Of a stretch of DNA of 64,000 nt, positions 1 through 11,057 are shown one piece after another. Source of the stretch: Fusarium oxysporum f. sp. lycopersici 4287. Its lineage: Eukaryota; Ascomycota; Sordariomycetes; Hypocreales; Nectriaceae. The notes beneath the pieces were generated by a model. It searched no databases. It had not been told where the DNA came from and saw nothing but the letters and a program-made list of their open reading frames with translations. The position numbers were made by a program, and so were the translations under genes. Position 1 is the first letter of the stretch; each line of letters starts with the position of its first letter. Location: the NCBI RefSeq assembly GCF_000149955.1, contig NC_030989.1:761079-825078 (forward strand), written 5' to 3'.

Positions 1-403
1 TATATCTATATAATAACGATGGCGGCCATCCTCGTACCTCGGCCAAAAGGGAGACATTGCTTCATGTGGGGTTTCTCGGCTCTAAACCCCGCGTTGTTTG
101 GAGCTGGACCCAGTGATGGCTTCAGTCAGAAGCAAAAATGGCCTCATGTGGTGATGCAGTGTGACACCAACGAGGCTGACATTTTCACATATTACGTTAT
201 ACGAGCAGATGATGAAGCCCCAGATGATGTATGTTCATAAGGCCTCGAAGAGGGCACTGATATTGATTTGATGGCATAATACATATTGTGTACAGTAGAT
301 CGCAAACGCCTGATAGCCTGTTCCTACGCCAAAGAGCATATAATCCACCAGTATACCATTACACTTCCGTTGTATCATCAGTTCATCGTGAAGCGTCCAG
401 CGA
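1..403. other. Window edge, downstream of SEN2
   Basis: This stretch lies downstream of the SEN2 stop codon. It opens with a short TATA-rich run and has small open frames on the plus strand, but none has a recognisable domain or splice pattern. It is best read as the 3' flank of SEN2, possibly reaching into a neighbouring transcript outside the window. Confidence 0.5.
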
Positions 404-2221
404 TCAGCCTCTGTTGCGGTTAGCAGACCATCGCTTCACCATCACTTCTCTGACTTTGTATAGCTTCAATGCTTCAGCGACTCCCTGCTCCAAAGCCTTC
501 TCAAATTTCGACGGTGGTGGTACATCAACGTACACCAGAACAAGACTCTTGGTGACGTGTGACAGAACGCGCACCGTGCCATGGAGCCACTGCCATGTCT
601 TCTGGGGGTCCTGTTTTCCAGCCTCTTTCCAAAGGGCATGAGAATAAGATGGAACGACGATCAGACCGAACTCGGCGTGGTCAAAGACCGGGCCCTTAGC
701 ATAAAGCAGCCAGTCCACGCCAAACTTGATGCCTGCACGAGGTACCCAACCAAGCGATCTGAAGTAATGATACACTGCATAGTGAATGAGAAAGTTGTCG
801 TCAGGCTGAAGCGCGGGATCCGCAGGTTCAACTCGAGGTGGGAAGTACGAATGTTGTCTGAAGAGTCTCAACAGGTCCGAAGATGAGAGCTGGGCACCCG
901 AGGAAGGATCGGTGACCGTCAGAACACCCAACCCGAAGCTCAAAAAGAAAGCCTCCTCTGGCGTCAGCTGGAGGTGTTCCATGTTCTTCAGTACTGGCTT
1001 GCTAGTACGCTCCAAAGAGTTCTCTTCATTTTGTCCGTTTAAAGCCACGGGTGACGCAGCGCGAATATCGGCAAGCCCGTTAGGCGTGCCATTCGACGTC
1101 GAACGCTTGGGGCTAGGGGGATCACCAAAGTGGAAAGTGGTTGATTCCACTGTTGGCGAGAATCGTACACTCTTACGTCGCTTCTTGGGCTTAGTGTTGT
1201 CTTCCTCGTCAGACGAAGATGCAACCACGGAAGTGCCATTCGCATCATGGTGAAGGATGCCGTTCGCAACTGGTTCCATGACATGACCATTGAGGAGGGT
1301 ATCCACAGACAGACCCATCGCTGTTGGATGGACTCCGGATATTCCGAGACCGTCGATCTCTTCAGCTGTCTCGATGGCAGACTCTTCGACAATTTCTGCA
1401 GCAGAGTTCGGCATGCCTACGATAGTCGCAGGGCACACTGGCGAAGCATGCGTAGGAGTGGACACAGGCAGGTTGACCGGCTTGATAGGCGTTGGCTTAA
1501 AAATGTCCACCAGTGAATTTGGCAGAGCCAAAAGTGCAGCAGGGCTGACAGGTGACTCGTAAGTTGGAAGGGCAGCCGACAGCGAAATAGGTTTGATGGA
1601 CCTGGGCTCTGCGATGTCTTTCGACTCTCTGGCACGTAGCTCTCGTTCCTTGGCTTCAAAGGCTTTGGCTTCTCGTGCTTTGATCTCTCTCGCTTTGGTT
1701 TCTTCCGCTTCCTTACGGCGGGTCTCTCGGATCGCCTCTTGCTCGAGACGTGCTCGTTCCCACTTGGCACGCATACGCTCCTCTCTTCTCTGCACAGTCA
1801 TAATCTCGCTGACGTGTGCATCAGCTAGTCCTTGGCGAACTTGTTCACGCTTTAACCAAGCTGGCTCACTACGACTTAGACTACCCTTCCCGTAGAAGCC
1901 TTGCTCCCACAAAGCTCGGGTAGAAGCATCATCCGTGATGTGGACGGATGATGTAGCAGCAGACCATACACCATTATGCACAACCGAAGGTTCCGCTTTA
2001 GGCGGAGACCACAGTTGGCCTAACCACGCATACGCGACATGGAAGAAGGATATGGGGTTATTCGGATAAAAGGCCGGCAAAGGAAATGTGCGGATCGGTG
2101 CCGGGAGGGCGTAGATCTGATGCAATGGAGGCCCTCGCTGCTGTGATTGCCGTTTGTCGGCGGAATCCGTGGTAGGCGGGGTACCAACGGAGACTGTGTT
2201 TGATGATTGAATCTCAGCCAT
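404..2221 (-). CDS. SEN2: tRNA-splicing endonuclease catalytic subunit Sen2
   Basis: This single-exon gene encodes 605 residues. The C-terminal part (about 460-590) matches the tRNA-intron endonuclease fold of Sen2, with the signature YFRSLGWVPRAGIKFGVD followed by LLYAKGPVFDHAEF and later KSLVLVYV. The expected catalytic triad is present as Tyr507, His515 and Lys558, with the Tyr-His spacing of eight that is usual for Sen2. The enzyme acts in the Sen2-Sen34-Sen15-Sen54 complex, cutting pre-tRNA introns at the 5' splice site. The N-terminal third carries a conserved-looking block (LPAPIRTFPLPAFYPNNP), then a long Lys/Glu/Arg-rich helix (about 130-205) and a low-complexity linker with a basic KPKKRRKS patch that could be a nuclear signal. 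The start is the first ATG of the frame. Function is known from the family; nothing looks broken. Confidence 0.93.
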   Translation of the reverse strand: MAEIQSSNTVSVGTPPTTDSADKRQSQQRGPPLHQIYALPAPIRTFPLPAFYPNNPISFFHVAYAWLGQLWSPPKAEPSVVHNGVWSAATSSVHITDDASTRALWEQGFYGKGSLSRSEPAWLKREQVRQGLADAHVSEIMTVQRREERMRAKWERARLEQEAIRETRRKEAEETKAREIKAREAKAFEAKERELRARESKDIAEPRSIKPISLSAALPTYESPVSPAALLALPNSLVDIFKPTPIKPVNLPVSTPTHASPVCPATIVGMPNSAAEIVEESAIETAEEIDGLGISGVHPTAMGLSVDTLLNGHVMEPVANGILHHDANGTSVVASSSDEEDNTKPKKRRKSVRFSPTVESTTFHFGDPPSPKRSTSNGTPNGLADIRAASPVALNGQNEENSLERTSKPVLKNMEHLQLTPEEAFFLSFGLGVLTVTDPSSGAQLSSSDLLRLFRQHSYFPPRVEPADPALQPDDNFLIHYAVYHYFRSLGWVPRAGIKFGVDWLLYAKGPVFDHAEFGLIVVPSYSHALWKEAGKQDPQKTWQWLHGTVRVLSHVTKSLVLVYVDVPPPSKFEKALEQGVAEALKLYKVREVMVKRWSANRNRG

Positions 2222-4320
2222 TTCTCGCCGGGGTCATCTTGGTCTTGACAGATGTCAGTGGGGTTTTCAGAATAATCATGATGAATAAAAGAACCAAGTT
2301 TTGGTGTTGCTCAGATACCGTTGTAGTCTATAATATCAGAGCTTCATGGGAGACCAAATGAATGGATTCTCTAAGCATTTTGATATGGTGTCATCACCGC
2401 AACATGAAGCTCCGCTGCTCCGGGGAATTGAAGCACGCAGAAGCTGCAGCGTAATTGCATCTCAAGGATGAGGCATGACGAAGAAAAGAGAAAGAAACCT
2501 ACCTATCTAGGACGTGACCCAGGCACGATGCTGGCTGGGTATTTAACCTCGTGGCCATCCACAGCAACACACTGCTCAACCTCGACGAGCTGAACAATGT
2601 CAATTGCTCAAGTGTGAAGCTCGACCGAGGTCCTTAAGCTTCCACGAGCTTTGAGAGATTTTGTTGTTGTGGTTTTTGTGAGGATGATGACGGGAAAAAG
2701 TTTACGGGGCTGAAAAGTCGAGCTTTTTCTTGGAATTGGAGCTCCCCACTTTGATGCCTTGTGCGCAAGGCCATTTCACTCACTGGCTCCGCTCCGGAGA
2801 TTTGACAAACAACTCCACTGCAATTGGATGTTGGCGTACGAGGTTTGGAAGTAAAGCACAATATGTGAGATGACAAACTGCTGTTTTCTATTGCCATTTT
2901 CTGTGCGGCATCTCACCGCTCAGAAGCTTCTTGGTTTGGCGGCCTAGGTATTAATAAATATCACGTCTTCCCTGGGTCCAAACCCACGGCCAGCGAGATG
3001 TCCCCATAGTTGAACCAGAACTGCCAGTTCCCCGGCTCCTAGATACTTGACCTCCAGACCGGCGGGAAGAATGCATCGGTAGTGCAGGTAGAATTCAAGG
3101 CGGATTCAATAATCTCGCCTTGACTCTTCCAAATGTCTTACCTATACCTCGGCCATCTTTATGGTAAAACACAGCAATATTACCATGCTCTATGTCCACA
3201 GCATGGCGAGAAGATCGTTTGCATCGTGTCCATCGGTCTAGAACAATTCCAGGTATACATCATGATTGAAAAGCGCCGCCTTTCTTCTGAGCTTCTCGAC
3301 GAAACTAACCCTTGCTGAGTGCTTGGGTTGCCTGGACTGTCTTGACAGCCTGGACGCTACCTTTCGCTAAATTGTCATAGTGGTCCCTGTGGAAGTCATA
3401 GGCCATGACAAGAGCATGCCGTGGTCACTTTAAAGGCATTCAACTGCTCCAGTTCTTGCGTACTCGTGAAGACCCCGACTATATCATCCACGAAACCGGG
3501 TACATGCTTGCCATGCAATGCGCTTGTTGTCCTGGCAGGACTGCATCCTCTTCAGTATAAGGGTTAGGCTGGTGGTTTCAAGAGAGCTCAGGTAGGCTGA
3601 AAGAAGCAGTACGCGAGTTAGACGGTGGGCCGAAGTCCTATAGCCCAGTCTTGCTGAGAACACAACTTCTGGTACTTTGGAGTTAGAGGAGAGATGGGGT
3701 TTTTTCTTCGGAAGTACTCACTCCCAGCATATTCGTATTAGGATCAGGAACGTCAGTTAATTACCTGTGAAGAAGCCTTGGGAACACATCGATCTATCAT
3801 ACAAACTTTTTACAGGCTGCATATTATAAATGCTTTACTGAGAAAGCATAACATCAATCAGCTATTAGATCAAGATTTGGAATGCTTCTTGCTCGGAATA
3901 CAACGTAAATAGGCCGGTGATGACGACATGCGTGATCCAATAGCTATTCCGTATTGACGTCCATCAGCTTTGATTGGGTTGTCAGCATTTCTCAATGCTG
4001 GGCAAATAGGGCGGGCCATAAAGCTAAGACAAAAGTAATCATTTAACGTTACCTTCATAATCCTACGCATGATAAGAAATGCATCACTTCTGTAATACCA
4101 TGCAGCTACACCAGGAAACTTTAGCAAGATGCTATAAAGAAGGCCGGGTTCCTGTAGCATTGAAACATAACAGGCTTCAAGACTTCAACGACTTTGATCT
4201 AAGCCACTAACACCGCTCACAATATCACAGCACATCGGCTGTTTTATATAAGCACCGATCTCTCATTAACCCCAACAATCTCTCCGAGTTCAAGTTCGTT
4301 TACGTCGCTCTGTCTCAAAA
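2222..4320. other. Gene-poor interval between SEN2 and the GFA-family gene
   Basis: About 2.1 kb separate two genes that point away from each other, so both promoters should lie here. Small open frames on either strand (for example minus 2634-2897 and minus 3870-4160) lack recognisable motifs or a consistent splice pattern and were not called. No tRNA, transposon protein or tandem array was recognised. Confidence 0.5.
4245..4252 (+). promoter_or_regulatory. TATA-like box upstream of the GFA-family gene
   Basis: A TATATAAG octamer lies about 70 bases before the ATG at 4321 and is followed by a C/T-rich leader, a layout common in fungal promoters. The role is inferred from position only. Confidence 0.4.
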
Positions 4321-4916
4321 ATGACTTCTTTCGATGATCACGGCTTCCCCGTAGTTCACCTTTCGAGCGATGGCTGGTCAACTGAGGACGAAGCAACTGC
4401 CACCTGCTTCTGCGGAGCTGTGCAGCTAGTACTTGTAAGTCTCCCTGAGTGGTATAAACTGAAGCGAAAACTTCAAGGTCCTAACATGATAATGAATAGC
4501 CACTGAAAAAGCCCGGTTTGCTCAATCGCCATGTCTGCCATTGCATCGACTGTCGCAAGATCGGCTCAGCCTTCTACCAATCCAATATTACAGTAGACGA
4601 CACATATCTCAAGCACGTCCGTGGTGAGGACAATCTCTCAACCTTTAGTGAGGAAAAGACCATTCGCGCCAACGCGACCATGACCAATTACTTCTGCAAG
4701 ACATGCGGTACTCTCATGTATCGTCGTGGCGCTCGTTTTCCAGGCTTGACGATTCTGAGGACCGGTACTGTTGATGATCTCAGCCTTGCAGATACGAAAT
4801 TGAGACCGCAGGTTGAACAATTCATCGAGAGACGAGCTTCTTGGTCTAAACCCATAGATGGCGCGGCACAGGTTGTTGGGATGCATCAGCCTTCGGATAT
4901 TGAGGGTATCCCTTAG
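4321..4916 (+). CDS. GFA/CENP-V-fold zinc-binding protein
   Basis: Two exons (4321-4434 and 4500-4916) flank a 65-base intron with a GTAAGT donor, a CTAAC branch-like site and a TAG acceptor; the join is phase 0. The product is about 176 residues. It shows the cysteine pattern of the glutathione-dependent formaldehyde-activating (GFA)/CENP-V fold: CFCGAVQ near residue 30, CHCIDCRK near 52-59 and FCKTCGTLMYRRG near 100. In this family the cysteines bind zinc. Family members are often labelled formaldehyde-activating enzymes, but true activity has been shown for few, so the substrate is unknown. A C-terminal SWSKPIDGA segment resembles the family's usual ending. The fold assignment is firm; the biochemical role is not. 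Confidence 0.85.
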
Positions 4917-5980
4917 CCTACTCACTAGAATCGAATGATATGAAGATAAAGCTCGATTTAATGGCATTTCAGTTCCTCCTGTAAACAACTTATGTTTCCT
5001 ACCCGCTTGTTTTTGTATTTGTTGAGCCTGTCAATGTGGCGCTCGAATCCTGTCTCCGACCGTACTCGCACATCAAAACTTGATTCACCACGGTGCTTAT
5101 GCTGAATTCCCATAGTCCAGATATCTCTTAATCGTATCTAAAACAGGTCTGCTTATGATTCATCGACCGTCTTGTAACTGGTAATCATGCCATGTGCTTC
5201 GGAGATGCCACCCCACCAGTTCTGAGCGGCGCTCTGCGTGCCATGAACGTCCGTCGTGGAGGAGACCCGCGGTCTAACGAGGATGGTTGTGCACTGCTCT
5301 CACAAGACAGCCAATTATGGGACTATCGTGGATTGATGCTCGCGGACTTGCCGGGAAGGGTCCATCACTTCAAGACCCTAGTTCGGGGATTGCATCACTG
5401 TAGAATGTGAAAGCCAAACTGAAGGACAGTACGTGTTTTTCATTTCAGACTGCCCATCTTAGAGGGAGAAAGAAGGTGTCTATTGACTTGCGCTATCATC
5501 TGTGCCCCCTTGGGGATTCTGACTTCAAGAGGCAAAAGAACGGATTTCAGAGAGAAGGTGACAGGAGTTACCATGGAAGGCATACAGTACGCCGTTAGGT
5601 ATGTGTGGAAAGTTACCTTGCGACTGCTTATAAGTCTGCGGAGGATAAAATACCTAGATAAGAACTTGGGCTTTTTTATATATATTTAATTTAAAAATAT
5701 GTAGGTGCCAGAAATACTTAGTCTAAGGTCCACTAGATCTCTCCCAAATCTATATTAGTTTGCCCAAGTATTTATATTATTTAGGATTGAGGTCCTAAAT
5801 CTTTTTGCTTCCGCCTCCCCCCCCCCCATTATACCACTCCTGCACATTGGAAAATACTGCCTCTTTCAACAGTCCAATTCGGCAGGCGGTGACCTATTCG
5901 GGAAGGCGGTAAAGATCTTTCTCCTGGGAATGCATATACCTTGCATCTTGTTCAATTTCCATTCACCGATCAGGGCCATA
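4917..5980. other. Intergenic stretch with inverted-repeat element and poly-C tract
   Basis: This includes the 3' flank of the GFA-family gene and the leader of the ceramide glucosyltransferase. Open frames at 5192-5410 and 5407-5689 show no family features. An AT-rich block with a short repeat (5701-5820) ends in a run of about eleven C residues, roughly 150 bases before the next start codon. Confidence 0.5.
5701..5820. mobile_element. Diverged copy of a short inverted-repeat (MITE-like) element
   Basis: The right arm (about 5780-5820) reads TTTAGGATTGAGGTCCTAA followed by a T-rich, C-rich end. It resembles the right arms of two other elements in this window, near 18180 and 20650. The left end (GGTGCCAGAAATACTTAG, from 5704) only loosely matches the inverse of the right arm, so this copy is the most eroded. 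There is no coding capacity. It lies about 160 bases upstream of the ceramide glucosyltransferase start and could influence its promoter; that is speculation. Confidence 0.4.
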
Positions 5981-7616
5981 ATGTGGTCGTTGAAAGAGGT
6001 CATTGCTGGCGTGTTCTTGGCTGTAGCTGGCCTTGTTGCTACCGTTATCGCTATTGGTGTCCGGGTTATGTAAGTCACCGAGCCACTAACTATCTACGAG
6101 CTCTCCCTAACGCCCACAAGCTTTCGCAACTTTGCTAGCCGTCCAGCTCCTTCACCCAACCTGGGTGACAATACTCCTCATGTCACCATAATTCGACCCA
6201 TCAAGGGCGTCGAGCCTCGACTCTACGATTGCATTGCCGCATCGTTTCGCCAGAACTACCCCCAAGACAAGATTTCGATTCGTCTCTGCCTCGAAAATGA
6301 CACCGATCCGGCGTACCCGATCCTACAGAGGGTCCTTGAGGACTTCCCCGGTATTGATGCGCGCATCTTGTTTGAGGTAGACGACCTTGCGTTAGGCACG
6401 ACGCCGAATATGGGGCCGAATCCAAAAATTCGTAATCTCAGCCGAGCATACCGAGAGGCCAGAGGGGATATTGTGTGGATTGTGGATTGCAACGTCTGGA
6501 TGGCCAAGGGAGTCTTGGGGCGCATGGGTTGCTAAGCTTAAGGGCCACAATGTTGGTGGTGATAACATTCCCTACAAATTTGTTCATCAACTTCCCATTG
6601 TTGTTGACTTGATCGACTATTCCACACCGGTTGCAGCAGACGGTCAGCCCCTGTTAGCTGCTTCCTCCGTTGAAGACGATGACTCTGATCACCTGGGCGG
6701 CGAAGGGGGTTCTCATGATAACCCCAAGGTTTGGGCTCAGGGCGGTGGACGACTTGACGAGATGTTCATGGCAACGTCGCATGCCAAATTCTACAGTGCT
6801 ATCAACACTTCTCGTCTAGCGCCTTGCGCTGTGGGCAAGAGCACCATGTTCTGCAAAACTCAGCTCGATCACGCGACCGACCCTGCACTGAATCCTAAGA
6901 TACCTAGGGGCAAGAGCCTCCCAACGGGCGTGGATTACTTTTCGCACAATATCTGCGAAGACCATATGATCGGCGACGTCCTTTGGAATGCTGAATTTGC
7001 CGGTTACAGGAACCATGGGTTAGTCTGGGGTGATATTGCTGTTCAGCCGATGTCGGACATGTCTGTCAAGGCATATGCAGCACGACGCTCTCGGTGGCTC
7101 AGAGCGAGAAAGTTCACGGTTCTCCCAGCTACAATCTTTGAGCCATTCACCGAGTCTTTCGTGTTTGCCACGTATTTTACTTTTGCAGTCACCACACTGC
7201 GGATATATGGCATTCCTCCGACTTGGCCTGCTAGGGTGATTACATGGCTTACAACGATTACTGTCTGGATGCTTGTCGACTTTTTAGGCTACCGACATTT
7301 GCATTCTGGCGTTACTATGGAGGTTGATGAAGACACACCTCGTTTCGCCAGAGGTTCCATGAATCGAGACGGAATCAAGAGTCGCAAATTCTCAGAGTTC
7401 TTAGCTGCCTGGATTGTCCGTGAAGCTCTAGCTCTTCCGATCTGGGCATACGCAGTCGTCTTCGGGAACACCGTGAACTGGCGAGGAAGACGATTCCGTA
7501 TTCGTAGGGATACAACTGTTGAAGCACTTGACCCTGAAGAAGAAGAACGGAGTCGTCAGGTGCCGACTCCTGAGCTCGAAAGGGGATCTTCCCAGAATAA
7601 GCAACGGGTTGATTGA
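5981..7616 (+). CDS. Ceramide glucosyltransferase (GT21), frame broken by one base
   Basis: Exon 1 (5981-6069) encodes a membrane anchor, [21 protein letters not shown] 51-base intron (GTAAGT..AAG) leads to exon 2 from 6121. The protein matches ceramide glucosyltransferase, which transfers glucose from UDP-glucose to ceramide on Golgi/ER membranes. Visible landmarks are [15 protein letters not shown], the D1 region [18 protein letters not shown]2 in [25 protein letters not shown]3 in [10 protein letters not shown], and the (R/Q)xxRW motif as RRSRW. C-terminal hydrophobic helices follow. The frame that carries GVLGRM stops at TAA (6533), while the frame starting VAKLKGHNV continues to 7616. 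Dropping one G in the GGG at 6526-6528 would join them into about 527 residues. This is either a real lesion that inactivates the gene or a base-call error; the rest is intact, which favours a recent change or an error. Confidence 0.85.
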
Positions 7617-8163
7617 AGGTACCACGATTGAGCTGATAACATGATTTGCATGAGTTGGATGGATAACATTGATATAGACATGGATAAAGTAATGTGTAAC
7701 GACAGGGCTTAGAGGTAATAGTTGTAATGATAGAACACAGCGAAAACATAAATAGATCACAGCGTTTTTCACTTGGGTTATGGCAGCGCCTGAGGGTCGG
7801 GCGATACCTGATCGTCCGCAACTTTAGACGAGTCATCTTGAATGTCGGTGCCTGCATATTTTGCCCATTACTCATTTTTATACTCAAAGTTCTGGAATGA
7901 GTCTCATCTTGAAGATGCAAGCCTCCTACCGCCACGTGATTGGACGAATTTCCCCACAGTGCCTGGTCGCTCTCCAGCATCAGCACCCCATTCGTTAGCA
8001 TTTTCCCAGGGCACGATGCGGTGGTTTCTAGGTTATGCGAAGCGCAACTCAAACTTGTTAATACCCAGTACAAAACCCTTCTCCCAAGTTCCAAAGTAAG
8101 CACCTCCAACTCACCTCCTCACGTTACGTTTAGTTAACGATTTGCTCAAGACGCTCCTTCGCA
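7617..8163. other. Intergenic flank between GT21 gene and guanylate kinase
   Basis: This holds the 3' flank of the ceramide glucosyltransferase and the promoter and leader of guanylate kinase. Minus-strand open frames here extend from the antisense of the upstream gene and show no domain. Nothing else is seen. Confidence 0.5.
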
Positions 8164-8798
8164 ATGGCTTCTCCTTCGGACCGTCGACCCCTCGTCATCT
8201 CTGGACCTAGCGGTGTCGGAAAGGGCACGCTGATCAAGATGCTCTTCAGCCGTCACCCCGATATCTTCACTCTTTCTGTGTCGCATACTACTCGCAATCC
8301 TCGTGAGGGCGAGGCCGATGGCGTTGAGTACCACTTTGTCACCAAGGATGCGTTTCGGGATTTGATCGCCAAGGATGGCTTCGTCGAGCAGTAAGTCAAG
8401 CGCATCAACAACCAGCACCTGTACTAATACTGGTTACCTACAGTGCTCAATTCGGAAGCAATCTCTACGGAACGAGCAAGGCGACCATCGAGGAGCAAAC
8501 AGCCAAGGGCAAGGTTGTTGTTCTTGACATCGAAATGGAGGGCGTCAAGCAAGTCAAGGCCTCTTCCATCGACGCACGCTACGTATTCATCTCGCCCCCT
8601 GATACCGAAGAGCTCGAGAAGCGACTGCGCGGCCGTGGCACCGAGACCGAGGAGAGCATTCAGCAGCGCTTGACACGTGCGCAGGATGAGCTTGCGTGGG
8701 CCAAGAATGCCGAGTTTGACAAGATTCTCGTCAACGATGACTTGGAGAAGACGTACCAGGAGCTTGATGCTTTTGTCTACAGTGAGAAGACCAACTAG
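8164..8798 (+). CDS. GUK1: Guanylate kinase
   Basis: Two exons (8164-8390 and 8444-8798) are joined across a 53-base intron with a GTAAGT donor, a TACTAAT-like branch and a CAG acceptor. They give 193 residues, the usual length for eukaryotic guanylate kinase. The P-loop GPSGVGKG is at residues 14-21. The GMP-binding region shows SVSHTTRNPREGEADGVEYHF, and the splice junction rebuilds the conserved FVEHAQFGSNLYGTSK. The enzyme phosphorylates GMP to GDP with ATP in the cytosol, feeding GTP and GDP-mannose synthesis. The LID region (RLRGRGTETEESIQQRL) and the terminal DLEKTYQELDAFV are typical. The assignment is secure and the gene appears intact. Confidence 0.95.
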
Positions 8799-9784
8799 AG
8801 TGGAATAGACGGGAGGTTATTTGAAGTTTGACACGCAGTGTGCGACGTCTTTGGGATGCGGTGTACAGGGTAACGCAAAAGTATAAACGAGAAGCATGAT
8901 AGACCTGCAATGATCAATGATTATACCCAGTAAGGCTGAGCTTATTGAGGCTGGTATGTTCTTGTGTGGATAGGGTTAACCTTTAGCAACTGCCTTGTGA
9001 TCTGCATGTCTGTTGAAAGAAGATGCGAAAGTCTAACAAGGGGTTCGTGAATCTTTTTTGAGAAGTTTAAAGGTTTCGTGGAAAAAAAACTCACACGGCA
9101 GTCAAAGTCTGGATTGGCCAGCATGACGGGTTAACGTCTGGCCTGACTGCAAGATATCTAAGTACGTGTGTTGAGTGAGGCTGTAGGAAGCTCGTAAAGA
9201 TGAGAGACCATTATGATGTATTTGGGGATGCAAGGGTTGTTTCCACCTCTTCGACTCCAAGAAGAAGGAATGTATTACTTAGCATCATGGTAGTATAAAA
9301 AGGGGTTGACCTAATAGGAGAAAAAGTATCCCCCCTCCAGCCATGCGTCGAAGGAGAGTACTAAGAGTTCTGTAAGGACATGATCATTCAAGAGTTTTCT
9401 TCACGGTATGCTCTCAAAGACTCAGAAACTTACTTTCGTAGAATCGTATGGTTCCAGACTGAAGTTTTCAAGTGTATAGGGCAAACGAGGCTTGAGTGTA
9501 TACCCTCATCGAAAGTATAATGAGATGCTGTCTATAAAGCCGCGTCCCCTTCGTCTTTTCTTTCAAGTCAACTTCTCCGCTTCAGATTCTCATCATACTT
9601 CTTACAGTATTCGTCAAGTTTTACTCACGTTTTCATCAAATCACGACAAGACACTCACACAAACTTCACTTTATACGGTATTATCATATACCAGCCTATC
9701 ACTACTCTTCTTTTAAGACCAAGTATTCTCTCAAACATTCCATTTTATTCCATCTACGACTTCCATCCTCGATCAGTCGAGATC
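8799..9784. other. Intergenic interval
   Basis: Just under 1 kb without a convincing gene. Small open frames (for example plus 9492-9716) are rich in Ser/Thr/Leu from CT-rich DNA and look like leader sequence of the next locus. No repeat, RNA gene or transposon feature was recognised. Confidence 0.5.
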
Positions 9785-10707
9785 ATGCAGACCCAGAGCC
9801 ACCTCAACAACACCCGCAAGGGAGAGTATGGGTTTTTGAAACTCCGAGGTCGCGAGAATGAAGTATCATGGAACGATTTTATTACGCTGTACCACCGCGT
9901 GAACAAGCTTCCAGCTTCTGGGTCATCCAGTTGTGAAACCTCTGAGAGCGATGATGCCTCCAGTGTCTCGTCAACTTCAGATACGTCGGGGTCAGGCACA
10001 CCAAATAGCAAACCTTCTGCCAGTCAAAGCTCCTGGATTTCACGTCTATGTTCCCATTCGCACACAGACACTCATTCTCACGCGAATCCAGGCTATCTTG
10101 GAACATGCCTGCTTTAGCTTCGCCCAAGAGGCTATGCCAGACATCCTTGAAGAGACGCAGTGGTCATGCCCAGAAGCAGGAGAACTAAATGCTTGGGCAT
10201 TCTACTTTAAGAAGCGCTGGGAAATACTCCAGCAGCTCAGTCGTTGTCAAGGAAGTGGCCTCATCCTCACCTCTTCTCTCTACTCAGCCAAACAAATTTG
10301 ACATATTGCTGTTCACCGACAGCCCATCACAACGGACCACCTGTCCATGTTGATGAGCCATGCCGATGAGCCATGCCATCAACTCCTGCATTTGCCTTGA
10401 CGTCCCAAAGGCCTTGGACATGATCCGCAAGATTCGAGATTCTGCGGAAACTCAAATCCAAAAGCTTGCGGACTGCAAAAAGAACATCGAACAAGGACTT
10501 AGCACGGTTAGCCACAAGGCCTCCATGACACGCATGGAACTCTGGGCGCATGAGCAGCAAGAAATGCAAGAAGCCTGCAAGAAGTTTGAGAAAAAGAGAA
10601 CGGCCATCTTCAAGAAGGTCCAAAACTTGCTCCTTTCTAGGGAGGTGGCGTGCTTTACCTTGGAAGACAATGAGGATGAAGATGATGAAGATGATGAAGA
10701 AGAGTAA
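9785..10707 (+). pseudogene. Unrecognised coiled-coil gene, apparently decayed
   Basis: A protein-like reading can be followed through three frames. The first part (from 9785) gives an N-terminal segment with VSWNDFITLYHRVNKLPA and a Ser/Thr-rich stretch. Near 10015-10030 the coding quality moves to a second frame (APGFHVYVPIRTQ..., HACFSFAQEAMPDILEE..., NAWAFYFKKRWEILQQL). That frame meets TGA at 10299-10301 but reads sensibly on both sides. A 13-base direct duplication (GATGAGCCATGCC twice, about 10354-10379) then shifts the frame again. The last part, to 10707, is a charged helical segment ending in an acidic tail. No canonical intron of normal size bridges the first junction. I read this as a gene with a frameshift, a stop and a duplication. 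An alternative is unusual splicing. No domain is recognised, so no function is offered. Confidence 0.5.
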
Positions 10708-11057
10708 TGAAGTATGGTGTTTGGAAGCGGGAATTTGGTTCTAGAAGGAGTTTTTCACGATATTACGACAGCATGGATTACGATAATGATTAATGAATAA
10801 TGAAAGCCGAGTTATTTGAACTCTTGGTCATACTACTACACATTTATTACGTTTTGTGTCACTGTATAATTAAACTTGTGACCGAAAATGTGCCATAATT
10901 TTCATATATAATATAATCTCTGACTGAAAACTTTCATTTCATATCTGAACATATAGAGTTTGCTAGGAGTGAGTATCATTCGTTTCGTTTAGGCAACATA
11001 TCTTCCATGTGATTCATCCGAGTACCAAATCGAATATTCTCGGCTTCACGCATGTTT
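10708..11057. other. AT-rich intergenic spacer
   Basis: This spacer lies between the decayed plus-strand locus and the 3' end of the minus-strand P450 gene. It is AT-rich (around 10860-10960) and plausibly holds the 3' ends of both transcripts. Nothing else is seen. Confidence 0.5.

Noticed and set aside
3870..4160. Minus-strand open frame of 96 codons upstream of the GFA-family gene
   Set aside because: It starts with ATG, but the translation is compositionally mixed, has no motif, and overlaps the region expected to hold the promoter.
5192..5689. Overlapping plus-strand open frames between the GFA-family and GT21 genes
   Set aside because: Three short frames overlap without a common splice solution and show no family features.
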